A DNA stretch of 64,000 nt from Tetradesmus obliquus. Taxonomy: Eukaryota > Chlorophyta > Chlorophyceae > Sphaeropleales > Scenedesmaceae. The DNA lies in the NCBI GenBank assembly GCA_030272155.1, contig CP126194.1, positions 7,361,001-7,425,000 of the forward strand, read 5' to 3'. Positions 45,906 through 56,791 of this stretch are shown piece after piece; positions within the stretch are counted from its first letter, which is position 1; the number at the start of each line of letters is the position of its first letter. Below the pieces are notes generated by a model. That model saw nothing but the letters and a program-made list of their open reading frames with translations. It had not been told where the DNA came from and ran no database searches. The position numbers were made by a program, and so were the translations under genes.

Positions 45906-48900
45906 ATGCCGGAGTTGCATCGGCCTCTCGGGTGCAGCAAGTGCCGATACAGCAAGGGCGGATGCAGCAGGTGCAGGAACCCAGCCTTCCAGCCTCGGCA
46001 GCCGCGTTCACATGCTGAACCTCATCCCGCAACAGCTGAGCAGGCCACAGCAGCAGGATACCAGCAGCAGCAGCAGCAGAAGCAGCGCCAAGCCAGGCAA
46101 TGTAAGGCCACACGCTTGAAGCATCCAGCTACCAGGCTTGCAGATGCAGATTCTTCAGTAAACAGTCAGCTCCAGTCCTTGCAGGAATGCAGCGTGGCGC
46201 CTCAAAGCATGGCAGTTGCTGATGCTGGTGCTGCACAGTTGACAGCACGCAACACACAGCACACCAGCAGTTGTAGCCCTGCATGCGTGCATTCACCACA
46301 GCAGCATCAACTGCAGTCAACACAGCCAGTGCAGCAGAAATCACACAGGTTTCCCAGCAGGGTCAGCAGCCTGGCAAAGAGGCTGCGCACAGCTTTGCGG
46401 GCGCCACCTCCTGCTGATGCAGCAGCAGCAGCAGTGGCAGCAGACAGTGCTGCAGCAGCAGCACCAATGACAGCAGACGCAGCAACAGGCAGTGCAGACA
46501 CGGCAGCAGCAGGGACAGCAGACGCAGCTGCAGGCCTACCAGCAGCAACTAGTCAAGGTACTGATGCCCCAGCTGCTGTGGCTGGCAGCAGTGCAGCGGA
46601 AGCAGCAGCAGCAGAGGTCGCAGCAGCAGATGCCGCAGCAGTTGTGGCAGATGATGCCTTGACTGAAGCTGAAGCGCCCGCAGTAACTGTGCCAGCACAG
46701 TGCAGCGATGCTGCAGTGGCGCCAGGCATGCAAGTAGATGGCAGCGACAGCCCACCTGCAGCTGACACAGCTGCTGTGGCTGAGGGCAGCAGTCCTGCTG
46801 CTGCTGCTGCTGCTACTGAGGGCAGCAGTCCTGCTGCTGCTGCCTTCAGCCAGCTGCTGCAGCAGCGCATCAAGCAGCAGCTGCAGCAGGGCAGGGTCAG
46901 GCTGCCTAGCACAGCAGCAGCAGCAGCTGCAGGCAGAAGGTCACAGGCAGCTGCAGCTGCAGCTGCTGCTGCTGGCACTGCTGATAGCCTGCAGGGCATA
47001 CAGCAGGATGCGGCTAACACACAGCCCAGTCAGCAGCAGCAGCAGCAGCAGACGCCAAAGCGGAAACAGCAGGCTCAGCAACCTGCTGCGAAGAGGCAGC
47101 GGCAGCAACCTCATGCAGCCACCCAGCAGCAGCAGCAGCAGCAGCAGCAGCAAGATGAGGCTGCTGCTGCACCTTCCACCCCCTCCTCCTCCATCTCCCA
47201 TGGCAGCGCCTCACTCCTACTGCCAGCCTCCCCACCACCTTCACTCAGCCCGAGCAGCAAAACCCCACGCAGCGCCAAAACCGCCACGCCCCGTAAACCC
47301 TACAGGGCACCAAAACCCTACACGCACCTGGCGCTTCCGGGGGATGATCCCCGGCTGCCGCTGCCTGGCTGGTCCCCCCCTGTGAGCCCCTATGGCTTGC
47401 TGGAAGAGGAGCTGTGGCAGCAGCCTTGGCGGCTGCTGCTAGGCTGTATGCTGCTCAACAAGACCACAAGCAAGCAGGTGGGTGTGGACATTTGCGGCAG
47501 GCTTGTATGTGTTGTTGACTTGTGTGTGAATGCACTGCGGCCGCAGACGCGGCAGGTTGTGCTACGCTGTGTGTGCATGTGCGTGCTTGCTCATATTTGC
47601 GCAAGTGTGCATAGGTGAGCCCGTATAGCCTGCTGGAGGAGGAGCTGTGGCGGCAGCCCTGGCGGCTGCTGTTGAGCACCCACCTGCTCAACAAAACAAC
47701 CAGCAAGCAGGTGGGTTGCAGGGGAATTCTGCATGCTTGTGCGGTTTTTTGGGTGACAGTGCTGTGGAATTGGAAAGGCTGCTGCTGGGCTGCATGCTCC
47801 TCAACAAGACCACCAGCAAGCAGGTGGGTGCTGGAGACTTCTTCTTTCGTTCTGCTTGCGCAGGCGTGTTGTGCGCTGTGCGGTGTTGTGTTTTTGCCTG
47901 ACAGCAGCCCTGCAGCGGGAGCCACGCTACGCGTGTGAGGAGGCCCTGCTGCGCAAACTGCTGCAGTCCAACTGCCGGCCAGGTGCTGAGCACATGGCAG
48001 CGGCAAGCTGGCAAGCGTGTTAATGGCGACTATCACACAATTAATTGACTGTTGCTGCTCTTGTGGAACCTGTTGCAGGTGCGGGCTGTGCTGTGGCGGC
48101 TGCTGGAGCTGTGTCCTACCCCCGAGGCTGCTGCTGCCGCTGATGCAGCCGCCATTCGTGCCATCATCACGCCCCTGGGCCTGCACAACAAGCGGGCGAC
48201 AGCGGTGCAGCGGCTGTCACAGGATTTTGTACACAAGCAGGTGCGTGTGGCCTGTGCTGTTGGTTGTGCCATCATGTGTGCACAGCAGGAGCTCGCCTCT
48301 TGACTCCATGCTGCTCGCTGCACATGCGCCAGCACTCGCAGCCTTGCAAGCAAGCGCACTCGCAGCGCCTAGCTCCTGCTTACTAATCTGTGTAGTCGGT
48401 TTTCTGCGAGTTGTGATCTTCCACGCATTAGTCCTCTCTACTGAGCTGTACGGCATTGGCAAGCAGATTCCTGTGGCTTTGCAATGCAACATTTTTACTT
48501 TGCCTTCTGCTTTTGTGTTCTTGTGTTGCTGTGCAGTGGTCCTGCCCCACGGAGCTGTACGGCATAGGCAAGTACGCGGCAGACGCTTACTACATCTTCT
48601 GCAGGTGGGCTGGGCAGGAATGGATGCGTGTATCTGTATTCTCTGCGGTTTGCAGACTGTCAGCTGGCCGTTGCTGCAATGTCTGCCACAAAGGTCGCAC
48701 TCTGCGGGTGCCAGTACAGCTGTCAGTAGCGCAGGCTGCTCAGTCATCGTGACGCTGTGGGGTGTGCACACTATCTGCTGGCCTGTACTGCATGCGCAAC
48801 TCGTTTGTGGCTCTTGCAGCTGTGTGGGTGCACTGCAGGGTCAGGGGACATGTGACAAACATGCCCTTGCAAGCACTTATGCTTGATGTGAACTGCATTT

Positions 48901-49176
48901 GGTCTGATTCGTGTGGGTCTTCTTGCTGGCCGCTGCTGCTGCTGCTGCTGCTGCAGGGGCCAGTGGCAGGGCGTGGAGCCTGATGACAAGGACCTCATCC
49001 GCTACCATGAGTGGCTGAGGGCAACTGGCGGCCACGGCAGCGGCCTCAGCGCAGATGCTGAGCCAGCAGCTGCAGTGGAACCAGCAGCTGCAGTGGAACT
49101 GGCAGCAGCAGAGGCAGCAGCAGCTGTCGCAGCAGACAGGGCTGGTGATGCAGCAGATGGTTGTGCTGAGGCTTGA
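45906..49176 (+). CDS. MBD4-like DNA glycosylase (HhH-GPD), no MBD seen
   Basis: This base-excision enzyme type removes T or U from G mismatches. Exons 45906-47477, 48079-48240, 48537-48604 and 48957-49176 join in phase (about 673 aa). ATG 45906 is the first in frame. The N-terminus holds a Cys-rich motif, GCSKCRYSKGGCSRCRNP, then 400 residues of Ala/Gln-rich linker. The catalytic domain is clear: SPYGLLEEELWQQPWRLLLG, CMLLNKTTSKQ, VRAVLWRLLELCPTPEAA, IITPLGLHNKRA, the helix-hairpin-helix ELYGIGKYAADAYYIF, and the catalytic-Asp loop VEPDDKDLIRYHEWL (compare human PEDHKLNKYHDWL). A Glu/Ala tail follows. The first exon end has two further copies in the next intron, one of them a complete potential cassette exon. 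Confidence 0.9.
47478..47826 (+). repeat. Two copies of the MBD4-like exon 1 3' end
   Basis: Copy A is 47615-47710, bounded by GCATAG and GTGGGT, 96 nt and phase 0, encoding VSPYSLLEEELWRQPWRLLL then STHLLNKTTSKQ. Copy B, about 47780-47822, encodes LLGCMLLNKTTSKQ before GTGGGT. The original ends at 47477. All three keep the same donor. Confidence 0.93.
48435..48470 (+). repeat. Echo of MBD4-like exon 3 edge
   Basis: ACTGAGCTGTACGGCATTGG CAAGCAG copies the hairpin segment of exon 3 (48550 on, ACGGAGCTGTACGGCATAGG) about 106 bp upstream, without a clear acceptor. Confidence 0.75.
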
Positions 49177-49590
49177 GCAGTGGAGTCTCTGCAGATCCAG
49201 CGGCAGCAGCAGCAGCGGCAGCAGCAGGTGTGGACAATGGCTGAGGACAGTTCATATGCATTGCAGTGAACCTAACTGCAAGCTTCTATGTTTTCTGCGG
49301 CACTTGCGTGTCGGAGTTTAAGTGTAAGTTGCGGTTGCAGATGTAGCTGGAAGTTTTGGGGCTTGAAGTGGAAGTTGAATGGTTGGCAGTTGGCTAGGGT
49401 TGTTCAAGTGACGGGTGCATCCCGAACAATTTAAGGCACTTTATCAGCGGAGCCATGTTTAAAAACAATCTTTTCTCGGTCGAACATAGTAAGCAGCAGC
49501 TGTTGAAAGTTTTCACGACACTTGCATTCTCACTGTCCCCGCTGTCTGTTCCGTGCTTTCCTGCAAGCGACGTGCGTGCACTGTGCTGCT
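49177..49590. other. Intergenic region MBD4-like / DUF4336-like
   Basis: This is a short tandem arrangement. TGTAA at 49323-49327, about 150 bp past the MBD4-like stop, is a fair polyadenylation candidate. The rest should hold the promoter and 5' UTR of the next gene. Confidence 0.45.
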
Positions 49591-49837
49591 ATGCCTCCCA
49601 AATTAAAACTTGCCGCCGAGCCAGTGCCGCGAGGCAAGCTGCTGTGGACTTGGGAGGCCACTATCATAAAAGGATTCGTGCTGGGCCGCTTTCCGACACG
49701 CATGGTCATCGCTGGCTATCCATTAGACAAAGATAGGATAGGCTTGGTGCTGATCAGCCCGCTTGAGCCCACGGCGGCAGTGGTGCAGTGGCTGCAGGAA
49801 ACTGGACAGGTGCGCTGGTGCTGCTGCTCAGCAGCAG

Positions 49838-49897
<60 letters not shown>

Positions 49898-52185
49898 TGC
49901 TATGCAAACATAAGCGCGTATTAATGCCTGTCAGTAACTTTCCTCTGAGAGCACTCGTGGATGTGAAGCAAAGTGCACCATGTGGCGGATGCCATGAGGA
50001 GCGCCATTACTTGCTGGTGCTGCAGTCTTGCTGTTCTGCAAGCGCAGCGTCCCTGGAACGTCGGTAGGGGACTAGCCGGACGTGAATGATGAACACTCGT
50101 GGTACGATCCAACACGACCATGTATGCTGTGCCCTTGCGTGTTACCTGGCGTGTAGGTTTGCTTCATAGTGGCACCAAACAAGGTACGCTCAATGTGTGA
50201 CAGCAGCAGGAGGTCAATAACTGGCAGCAAGCGTGGGAGGTGATGGCAGCATTGGTCAGCGCATGCAGCCATCAGCTGCAGACAGCACATAATTAAAGCT
50301 GCAGCCTCGCATGCAAAACGTGTCGTCATCAACAATACTGCTTTTTCAGGCCATTCAGTTGTATTATTCAGGACCTCTGCTTTGACAGACAGCACATGCT
50401 CGTAAACGCCAGCTTCATGATTGCCGTGTCAGCACTCTTCCTGTGCAGCACGCCAGAGCAGCAGCTGCACAACTGTGTGAAGGCGTGGCGCTCCCAAGCT
50501 CTACTGTCACATCACAGATGCCAAGTACGCACCAGGCTAGGACGTACATGCGTGCATGCCGTGCCCTGCCTGCCGTTACTCTTGCTGCGCCTGCAGCACC
50601 ACACCTGGTGGGCAGCAGCAATGAAGGAGGCCTTCCCAGCAGCCCTGCTGGTGGCACCGCTGGGCCTGGCGCAGCAGCAGCAGCAGAAGAGGCAGCAGCA
50701 GCAGCGGCTGCCGATTGATGTGCGCATAACGCCGCTGGCAGGGGTGCAAGACATGCCAGGCGCCTGGCCAGCAGCAGTGCTGGACGTGATACCAGTGAGT
50801 TGAAGTGCGGCTGATGGTGACGCAGTGTGGGTTTGCATTTCTTACATCCCTTCTATTTGACAGCTGTGCCTATAACATACTTAACATAGTCGACTGATTC
50901 CTGCATCCAACATCCAGTGCCTGGCAGGCCCAAGTGCACAGCCTGATGCGTCGCATTGGCTCGACAAGCGCTCAAAACACTGAGCTGTACTCCCTCACAG
51001 GAGGAGCCGGCTCTGCAGTACAGTCGCATGCATGCCCCGCTCTCACCTGCATGTTCCTTACGCACATGCTGCATCCATTGCAACTCTCCCTTTCTGGTCT
51101 CAGACCATGTGTTCAACCTGTTGTGGCCCCATGGTGCCAGGACTCACATGTAAGTATCCTCTCATATTGCAACCATGTGCCTGCAGGTGCAAGGCATGCC
51201 GTTCATAGACGAGCTCGCGCTGCACCACAAGCCCAGCTCCACACTCATCCTCACAGACACAGCCTTCAACTTTGACGAAGCGTGCTTGCAAGAGCTGCAG
51301 CCCGGCCTTGCGCTGCGCAGCTACCTGGGATGGGCTGTGCTGCGGCCGTGCTGTGTTACGAAGCCCTTCAGGTGGCTGGTCAAAGATGCAGGTGGGTGCG
51401 GTGATGCGTGTTAAAAGAGCAGAAAGCGGAAGGGCGTTAATTGTGCTTGGCTGCGTGATGTATGTGTGCTGCGCTGTACGACGTCAGTTTCAGAGTGCGT
51501 TGTAGTGAAAAGGTGCGCTGGGGTGGGTGGATGAGTGGCATAGCATGTGTCCAGGCCTGCCGTTGCGCAGCTACCTGGTATGGGCTGTGCTGCGGCGCTG
51601 CTGCGTCACCACGCCCTTCAGGTGGCTGGTCAAACATGCAGGTGGGTGTGGTGCTGGCAGCGGCTGCACAGCAGTCTTGCGTGCCAGCCTCGTGCTGTGT
51701 TATGTGCATAGCAGGTGCAGTTTGCTAGCTGCTTCATGAAGCAACATGGAAAAGTGGCGCAGCAGGTGTGCCAGTGCCGAGCTAGTGGCAAGCACCACTG
51801 CATGTGGCGCCTGACACTAGAAGCCAAACCAACTGCACTGATGGCCAGTTGCGCTGTCTGCTGAAGCCCTGTAATTTCTCTGCTGCTTGCTTCTCCTGCT
51901 GCAGCTGCTGTCAAGGCCAGCTTCGACCAGATGCTGGCCACCTGGGAATTTGACCAAGTCAGCATGGCACACGGCAGCTTCATCAGCAGCGGCGGCAAGC
52001 AGGCTTTCCTGCAAGGCAGTTATGCCTTCATTGATCAGCTCGTCAAAGGCAAGCAGGCAGCAGCAGCAGAGCACGGCAGCACGGGCCTTGCAGGAACGGG
52101 TGCGGCGCTTTTTGTTGCTGCAGCTGTCATATCTACTGCTGTTGGCATAGGGGTGGCAGGCATCCTGCAAGTGCGGCAGCAGTAG
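49591..52185 (+). CDS. DUF4336 (metallo-beta-lactamase-like) protein with C-terminal membrane segment
   Basis: Exons 49591-49809, 50393-50425, 50597-50794, 51187-51391 and 51905-52185 join in phase to 311 aa. Features match the DUF4336 pattern as I recall it: TRMVIAGYPLDKDRIGLVLI with SPLEPTAAVVQWLQ; a 33-nt microexon (HMLVNASFMIA) filling the 'hivaPnaf' strand; HHTWWAAAMKEAFPAALLVA; VQGMPFIDELALHHKPSSTL; ILTDTAFNF; and FDQVSMAHGSFI. The product ends in a hydrophobic helix (ALFVAAAVISTAVGIGVAGI) and a short tail, so it is probably membrane-anchored. Plant relatives include chloroplast proteins, but no transit peptide is obvious here. Its reaction is unknown. The end of exon 4 has an echo in the next intron. 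Confidence 0.78.
49840..49894 (+). repeat. CTG triplet microsatellite
   Basis: About 18 uninterrupted CTG units lie just after the donor of the first exon of the DUF4336-like gene. Confidence 0.92.
51553..51641 (+). repeat. Donor-side echo of DUF4336-like exon 4
   Basis: TTGCGCAGCTACCTGGTATG to GGCTGGTCAAACATGCAG, then GTGGGTG, copies the last ~85 nt of exon 4 (end 51391) 250 bp downstream, donor included. Confidence 0.92.
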
Positions 52186-53290
52186 CAGCAATGGCTTGCA
52201 TGCCTGGCGAGATTATGCTGTTGATGCTGGCTGCAGCTGCTATTTGTTCATGAATAGTGTTTCTAGGACAAACTGGTGCATGTGTGTCCCCTCACCCTTG
52301 AAACTGTTGGTGTTAGTGCTTGCTACCGGCCAAAACAACATGTTCGAGGTGCTGAACAGCTCTGCTTATTGGTTTTGATGCGGTTGCGATTGAGGAGGCA
52401 GTAAGCACGCTCGTCATGATCAAGAGCAGATGCAGCTGTACTGCTCGAGCAGTACACACGTACATGCTCTGGTTGTGTCGCCCCCGTGCTCTGAGAAGCT
52501 TTTATAGTGATATATAGCTTATAGTTCTGCACATATGAACATTACTCTGCACAAATTCGTATACGTCGCTTGGTTACAACAGCTTCCGGCGAAAAGCTGA
52601 CGCAGCCTAACTTTGAAAGCAGGACTGACCCGCACTGCTATGATACACGGTGTACACTCATACGAACAACTTTCACATGATTTTCTTGACAAAGATCTGC
52701 CCTGCAGGCTAAACTGAGTGTATCCTTCTCAGCAGCATTGGACGAGCATAGCCTATGTGAGACATACACGTGAAAGAGCGGTGGTGATGGTTAAAGAGCT
52801 ATGGCTGGTATGTCAAGCTGCTGCCTTATGGTGTCGATGCTGTGCTGCTACCTGACAAGGGCTGCTGCAGGTTCGTGCACACTGTGCTGCAACACTGCTT
52901 GCCAAAATGCAGTGCATCTGACCTACAGGCTGGCATAGATTGTGGACTGTCATCAACTGGGTTCAGCCGACATGACATGGCAATCAAACAAAATCGCAAT
53001 GAACAGCTAAGTGCATATGCTGACTACTGGGTGCATATCCTGACTGGTTGGCTGCAGCAACTGGTTGGCTTTATGGCCACGGACAGTCCTTTGCAAGCTT
53101 TACTACACAGTGCACCGCCTGAGCGGGTGCCAGCCAATTGCCAGCTTGACTCGTTCACGCAATGCCGTCACATTAACCTTGAGTGCGTTGCACGCATAGC
53201 AGATGTGGCTGTCATGTAGCTTTAGGACCCAGCTGTGCCACATGTGGCACTGCCACTGAGCGCTGCTGCTGCTGCTGCTGTATGCTGCAG
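52186..53290. other. Region without a confident gene
   Basis: This is the 3' UTR of the DUF4336-like gene, then AT-richer sequence, then short ORFs at 52842-53219 with no domain. Upstream exons of the PAN-domain gene may be among them but cannot be assigned. Confidence 0.35.
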
Positions 53291-53490
53291 TGCTAATAGC
53301 CTACCCAGGAGCCACCATAATAGGCAACGACATTGACTGCGGCCAGCAGCAGAGCCCTGCATCTTCAGGCAGCTCTGGCTGCAGGGTGTGCTGCAGAGAC
53401 CTGGCAGCGGTTGAGGCAGAGTGCAGGGGACTGCCATCATGTGCGGCCTTTGTGTTTGATGATGCCAGCGGCTGTGCTGAGCTCAAGGTG

Positions 53491-53563
<73 letters not shown>

Positions 53564-54677
53564 CAGCAGCAGCAGCAGGAGCAGCAGCAGCAGCAGCAGC
53601 TGCAGCAGCAGGTGAGAGCAGCAGCAGCAGTGTGCTGAGCTCAAGGTGAGAGCAGCAGCAGTGAAACCAAAATGTTGCTTACAAAGTAAATGTGACGCAG
53701 AAGGCAACAGCAGACAAACTTGCAGCACACGTGCAGTGGTTGGTGGTGCTGCCTCAGGCTGGTGCTGTTGCAAGGTGCAGCGTGCAGTTTGTTACTATGA
53801 GTGAGGTGGTGCTTTACCACACCAGCGCTATGTAACCTGTGTAGCACACAACCTCTCGACCAGTAAGATGGTGCTTTACCACACCAGCACTACATCACCC
53901 TCCTCACAAATGTGTGTTGCTGTGTGTCTGCCACGTCTGCAGAGTGCTGCACATCCCCGCTTCCTTTCCTGCAGCGGCAGGGGCTCCCGCAGGTGCAGGC
54001 TGCTGTCGCTGCAGGACCACACCAGGTGAACTTGCGCTTGGCCATGTACAAGAACGTATTAGACATCCTCCAAGTCCTGAGGACGGCGGTGGATGCGTAA
54101 CTGTGCATGTGTGCTGCAACAACAATGTATTATTATCATTGAGTGATGTTGTGTCGCATCATGGAGTTTTCAGAGTATTTTAGCATTGAGTGATGTGTGC
54201 CGTGCAGCCCTGCAGGCTGTTCAGCATGCCTTGCAGTGCCGGTGCCGATGTCCAGGGTGATGCGTGGTGGGCAGGGTGCTAGTGACGCCAGGGTGGCAGC
54301 TTTTAGCTCCAAGCTACAGCGGCGCTGTCAAATACCACAGCAGGTTCAGACGTTGCGTTGTTGTGGTGACTTGGGAAGGCACCACCTGCCATGATATTTA
54401 GTAAGGTTGCCCATGAGCACTACGCTGCCATGTTCATGTTGCCATCAGCCTGTTACAATGTCATTTGTGTTGGCTGCTGTGCTGCAGTGATGGTGCCACC
54501 ACGTATGTGCTGCTCAGCCTGAAGAGCGGAAGGCAGCAGCAGCAGCAGCAGCAGCAGGGCATGCCGGGCGATGCAGCAGCAGGTACTGATGTTGCTGTGG
54601 CAGCTGCAGACGCTGGCGGGAGACCAGCAGATGCTGCTACTGCTGCTATCAGTGCTGCAGCAGCATTTGGCAGGTGA
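53291..54677 (+). CDS. PAN/apple-domain protein fragment
   Basis: Exon 53291-53487 follows CTGCAG and encodes GATIIGNDIDCGQQQSP then SGCRVCCRDLAAVEAECRGL and PSCAAFVFDDASGCAELK. The pattern of C...C..C....C...C..F.......C.LK is that of PAN/apple domains, which are common in extracellular algal proteins. A later exon after TGCTGCAG at about 54488 encodes DGATTYVLLSLKSG, a short Gln run and an Ala-rich tail, stop near 54675. The linking exon is not resolved because the phases do not fit directly; 53970-54100 may contain it. 5' exons are not found. It could be partial or a pseudogene. Confidence 0.5.
53493..53645 (+). repeat. CAG run and echo of the PAN exon donor edge
   Basis: Directly after the donor (GTGAGAGCAGCAG...) lies a CAG-rich tract of about 135 bp. 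At 53631-53645 TGTGCTGAGCTCAAG plus GTGAGAGCAGC repeats the exon end and donor. Confidence 0.9.
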
Positions 54678-55295
54678 CAGCATGCAACCACGTGCATCGG
54701 TCACAAGACTCAACTCCTGGCATGTGGAGCTCCACTGTGTTACATACATGGAATGCATTTGATATCTGCAGCGCACAGCTGTCGGCAGCTGTTGCCTCAA
54801 GTTTATGCCAACGACTGAACAATGTAACAATCGCTAATGTAACAATGTAACCTGAGTTATCCTGCGTGTGCATGACACCCTTAAAGGGGCTATATGCATA
54901 CAGCAGGCGCATGCCTGCACTGTGCCCCACGTGGCACTGCACAGTGTGCATGCTGCGTTGGCCGATTGTCATCAGCGGCACCAAGCAGCCTACTAAACAG
55001 TTACCAACATCCGCGCATTTTTATGCTGTGCACCACGGCTGCTGGTCAAGGTGCACTTTGCCATGACCATCAAAACAACAACCTGTCTCAGCAGGTAATC
55101 ACCATGTGTGAGGGCACAGCACTGCATGCCTGCGATCAACTGCTGACTCTGAGATCGTCATCCACGGCATTATTGATGCACGCAGGCTCAGCCGTAGGCT
55201 ACGTGGTAGGCTACCACCAACCATAGCTAAGACAGCAGACTACTCCACCTGTTTCAAAACCACGTGCTGCAACAGTTGTCAACAGCCGATGATAG
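54678..55295. other. Intergenic region
   Basis: No coding signal or structured repeat is apparent. Confidence 0.4.
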
Positions 55296-55640
55296 CTACT
55301 GCCGCCGCACTACTGCCCGGAACCTATCCACCACCTCGTCTGTCACCTCCTCACTCCTGTACACATGCAGCTGCTGCAGCTGCTGCAGCCCTGTCAGCTG
55401 CGTCAGGCCCTGCTGCGTCAGCTGCGCCCCATTGCCCTCAGCTGCTGCAGCTGGCCGATTGCACCTAAGAAGGCCGTGCTGATCAAGTCCACAGCGCAGC
55501 TGTCGAACCTGCGCCTGCATGGACACCAAATGCCCAAGTGCTTGAGGTGGTTCAGGCTGGGCAAATCTGCAGTGGCTTCCGCTTCAGCCATCTCATGCAC
55601 CTTCTTCAGCGCTAGGCAATGTTTTAGTTTTGCCATTTTG
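55296..55640 (-). pseudogene. Frameshifted LRR fragment
   Basis: Minus-strand frames read LPSLNHLKHLGIW and STAFLGAIGQLQQLRAM in one frame, then QLTQQGLTQLTGLQQLQQLH with SEEVTDEVVDRFRAVV and a stop in another. The same ending occurs in the LRR exon at 61549-61815 (GVTQQGLMQLTGLSRLQQLH). The frame change near 55440 and the missing N-terminus suggest a decayed C-terminal fragment. Confidence 0.6.
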
Positions 55641-56045
55641 ACGTCAGCCTGTTGCGGCTTGTCAACACATGTCGCAACACCTGCAGCGCCCGCCCCACCT
55701 ACTGCACGTCGCCACCACCTAGCAGGCCAGCACTGCCAGCCACACCACCAGTACCACCCTGCAGCAGCAGCACACCAGTGGCAGCAGCAGCAGCAGCAGC
55801 AGATCAAACTTGACAGGTTGCATTGACGCCCACAAACCGGTGCTGGTATGGCATGCAGCTGCCAGCAGTGGCGCAATGGTGTACTCTGGTCACGACCCGC
55901 TCCCTAAGGGGCATGTGCGGTGTAGGCAGTCACATGTCGCATACACAACCAGCCTGCTCACACCACCGCTCAGCATGAGACAGCCCTGCCCGCACCCGCA
56001 CTTGCCTGCAGCTGCTGCACGCTGCTGAGGACGCCGCTCAGCAGC

Positions 56046-56752
56046 TCAGTGGCTCGCTGCGCCAATGCGCTGCCGCTCAGTAATGGCTGCTTCCGCCGCT
56101 GCCCGTGCCCGAGCTGTTTCAGCAATGCTCGCCTGGGCCTGCATCTGCGCCAGGTGGCTGGCGAGGGCCACGAAGCTGGCATTCTGCCGCAGCGGCAGCA
56201 CCAGCAGCAGCAGCAGCAGCAGCACCAGCAGCAGTAGCAGCAGCAGCAGCGGCAGCAGCAGCATTGACAGCGGTGCAGTGAAGCAGCCGAATCCAGCCCA
56301 GCAAGCTACTCACCATGCTGGCAAAGTGCAGGCAAGGAACACGCAGCAAGCAGCATTGCCGCAGTGGGCACATCTCATGCTGTGTTCTACACACTTGAGA
56401 GAAGGTGTTTCTCTCTATGAGCCTTGCAGGCTCCAGATCTTCTGTTGTTCCCACTTCTTTACTGGATGGGGAACACCACAGCGCCTGCACCAGTGCAAAC
56501 CCACACTCCACTATCACATCCCCATGCACTTGCAATCCAATACTCACGCTGGTCCAGTTTGGCGTCTGCATCACAGCGTTGAGCGCTGCGGTGGCAGCCT
56601 CTTCTGCTGCGCTGCCTGTCGTGCCTGCAGCTGCTGCTGCTGCACTGCTGCTGGTGCCAGCTGCCGCACCTGCAGCAGGCGCTGCGGCAGCAGGCTGTGC
56701 CGCACGCGCCAGCATGCCTGGGCTGCCAGAGCGTGCTGCTGCTGCATCGCTG

Positions 56753-56791
<39 letters not shown>

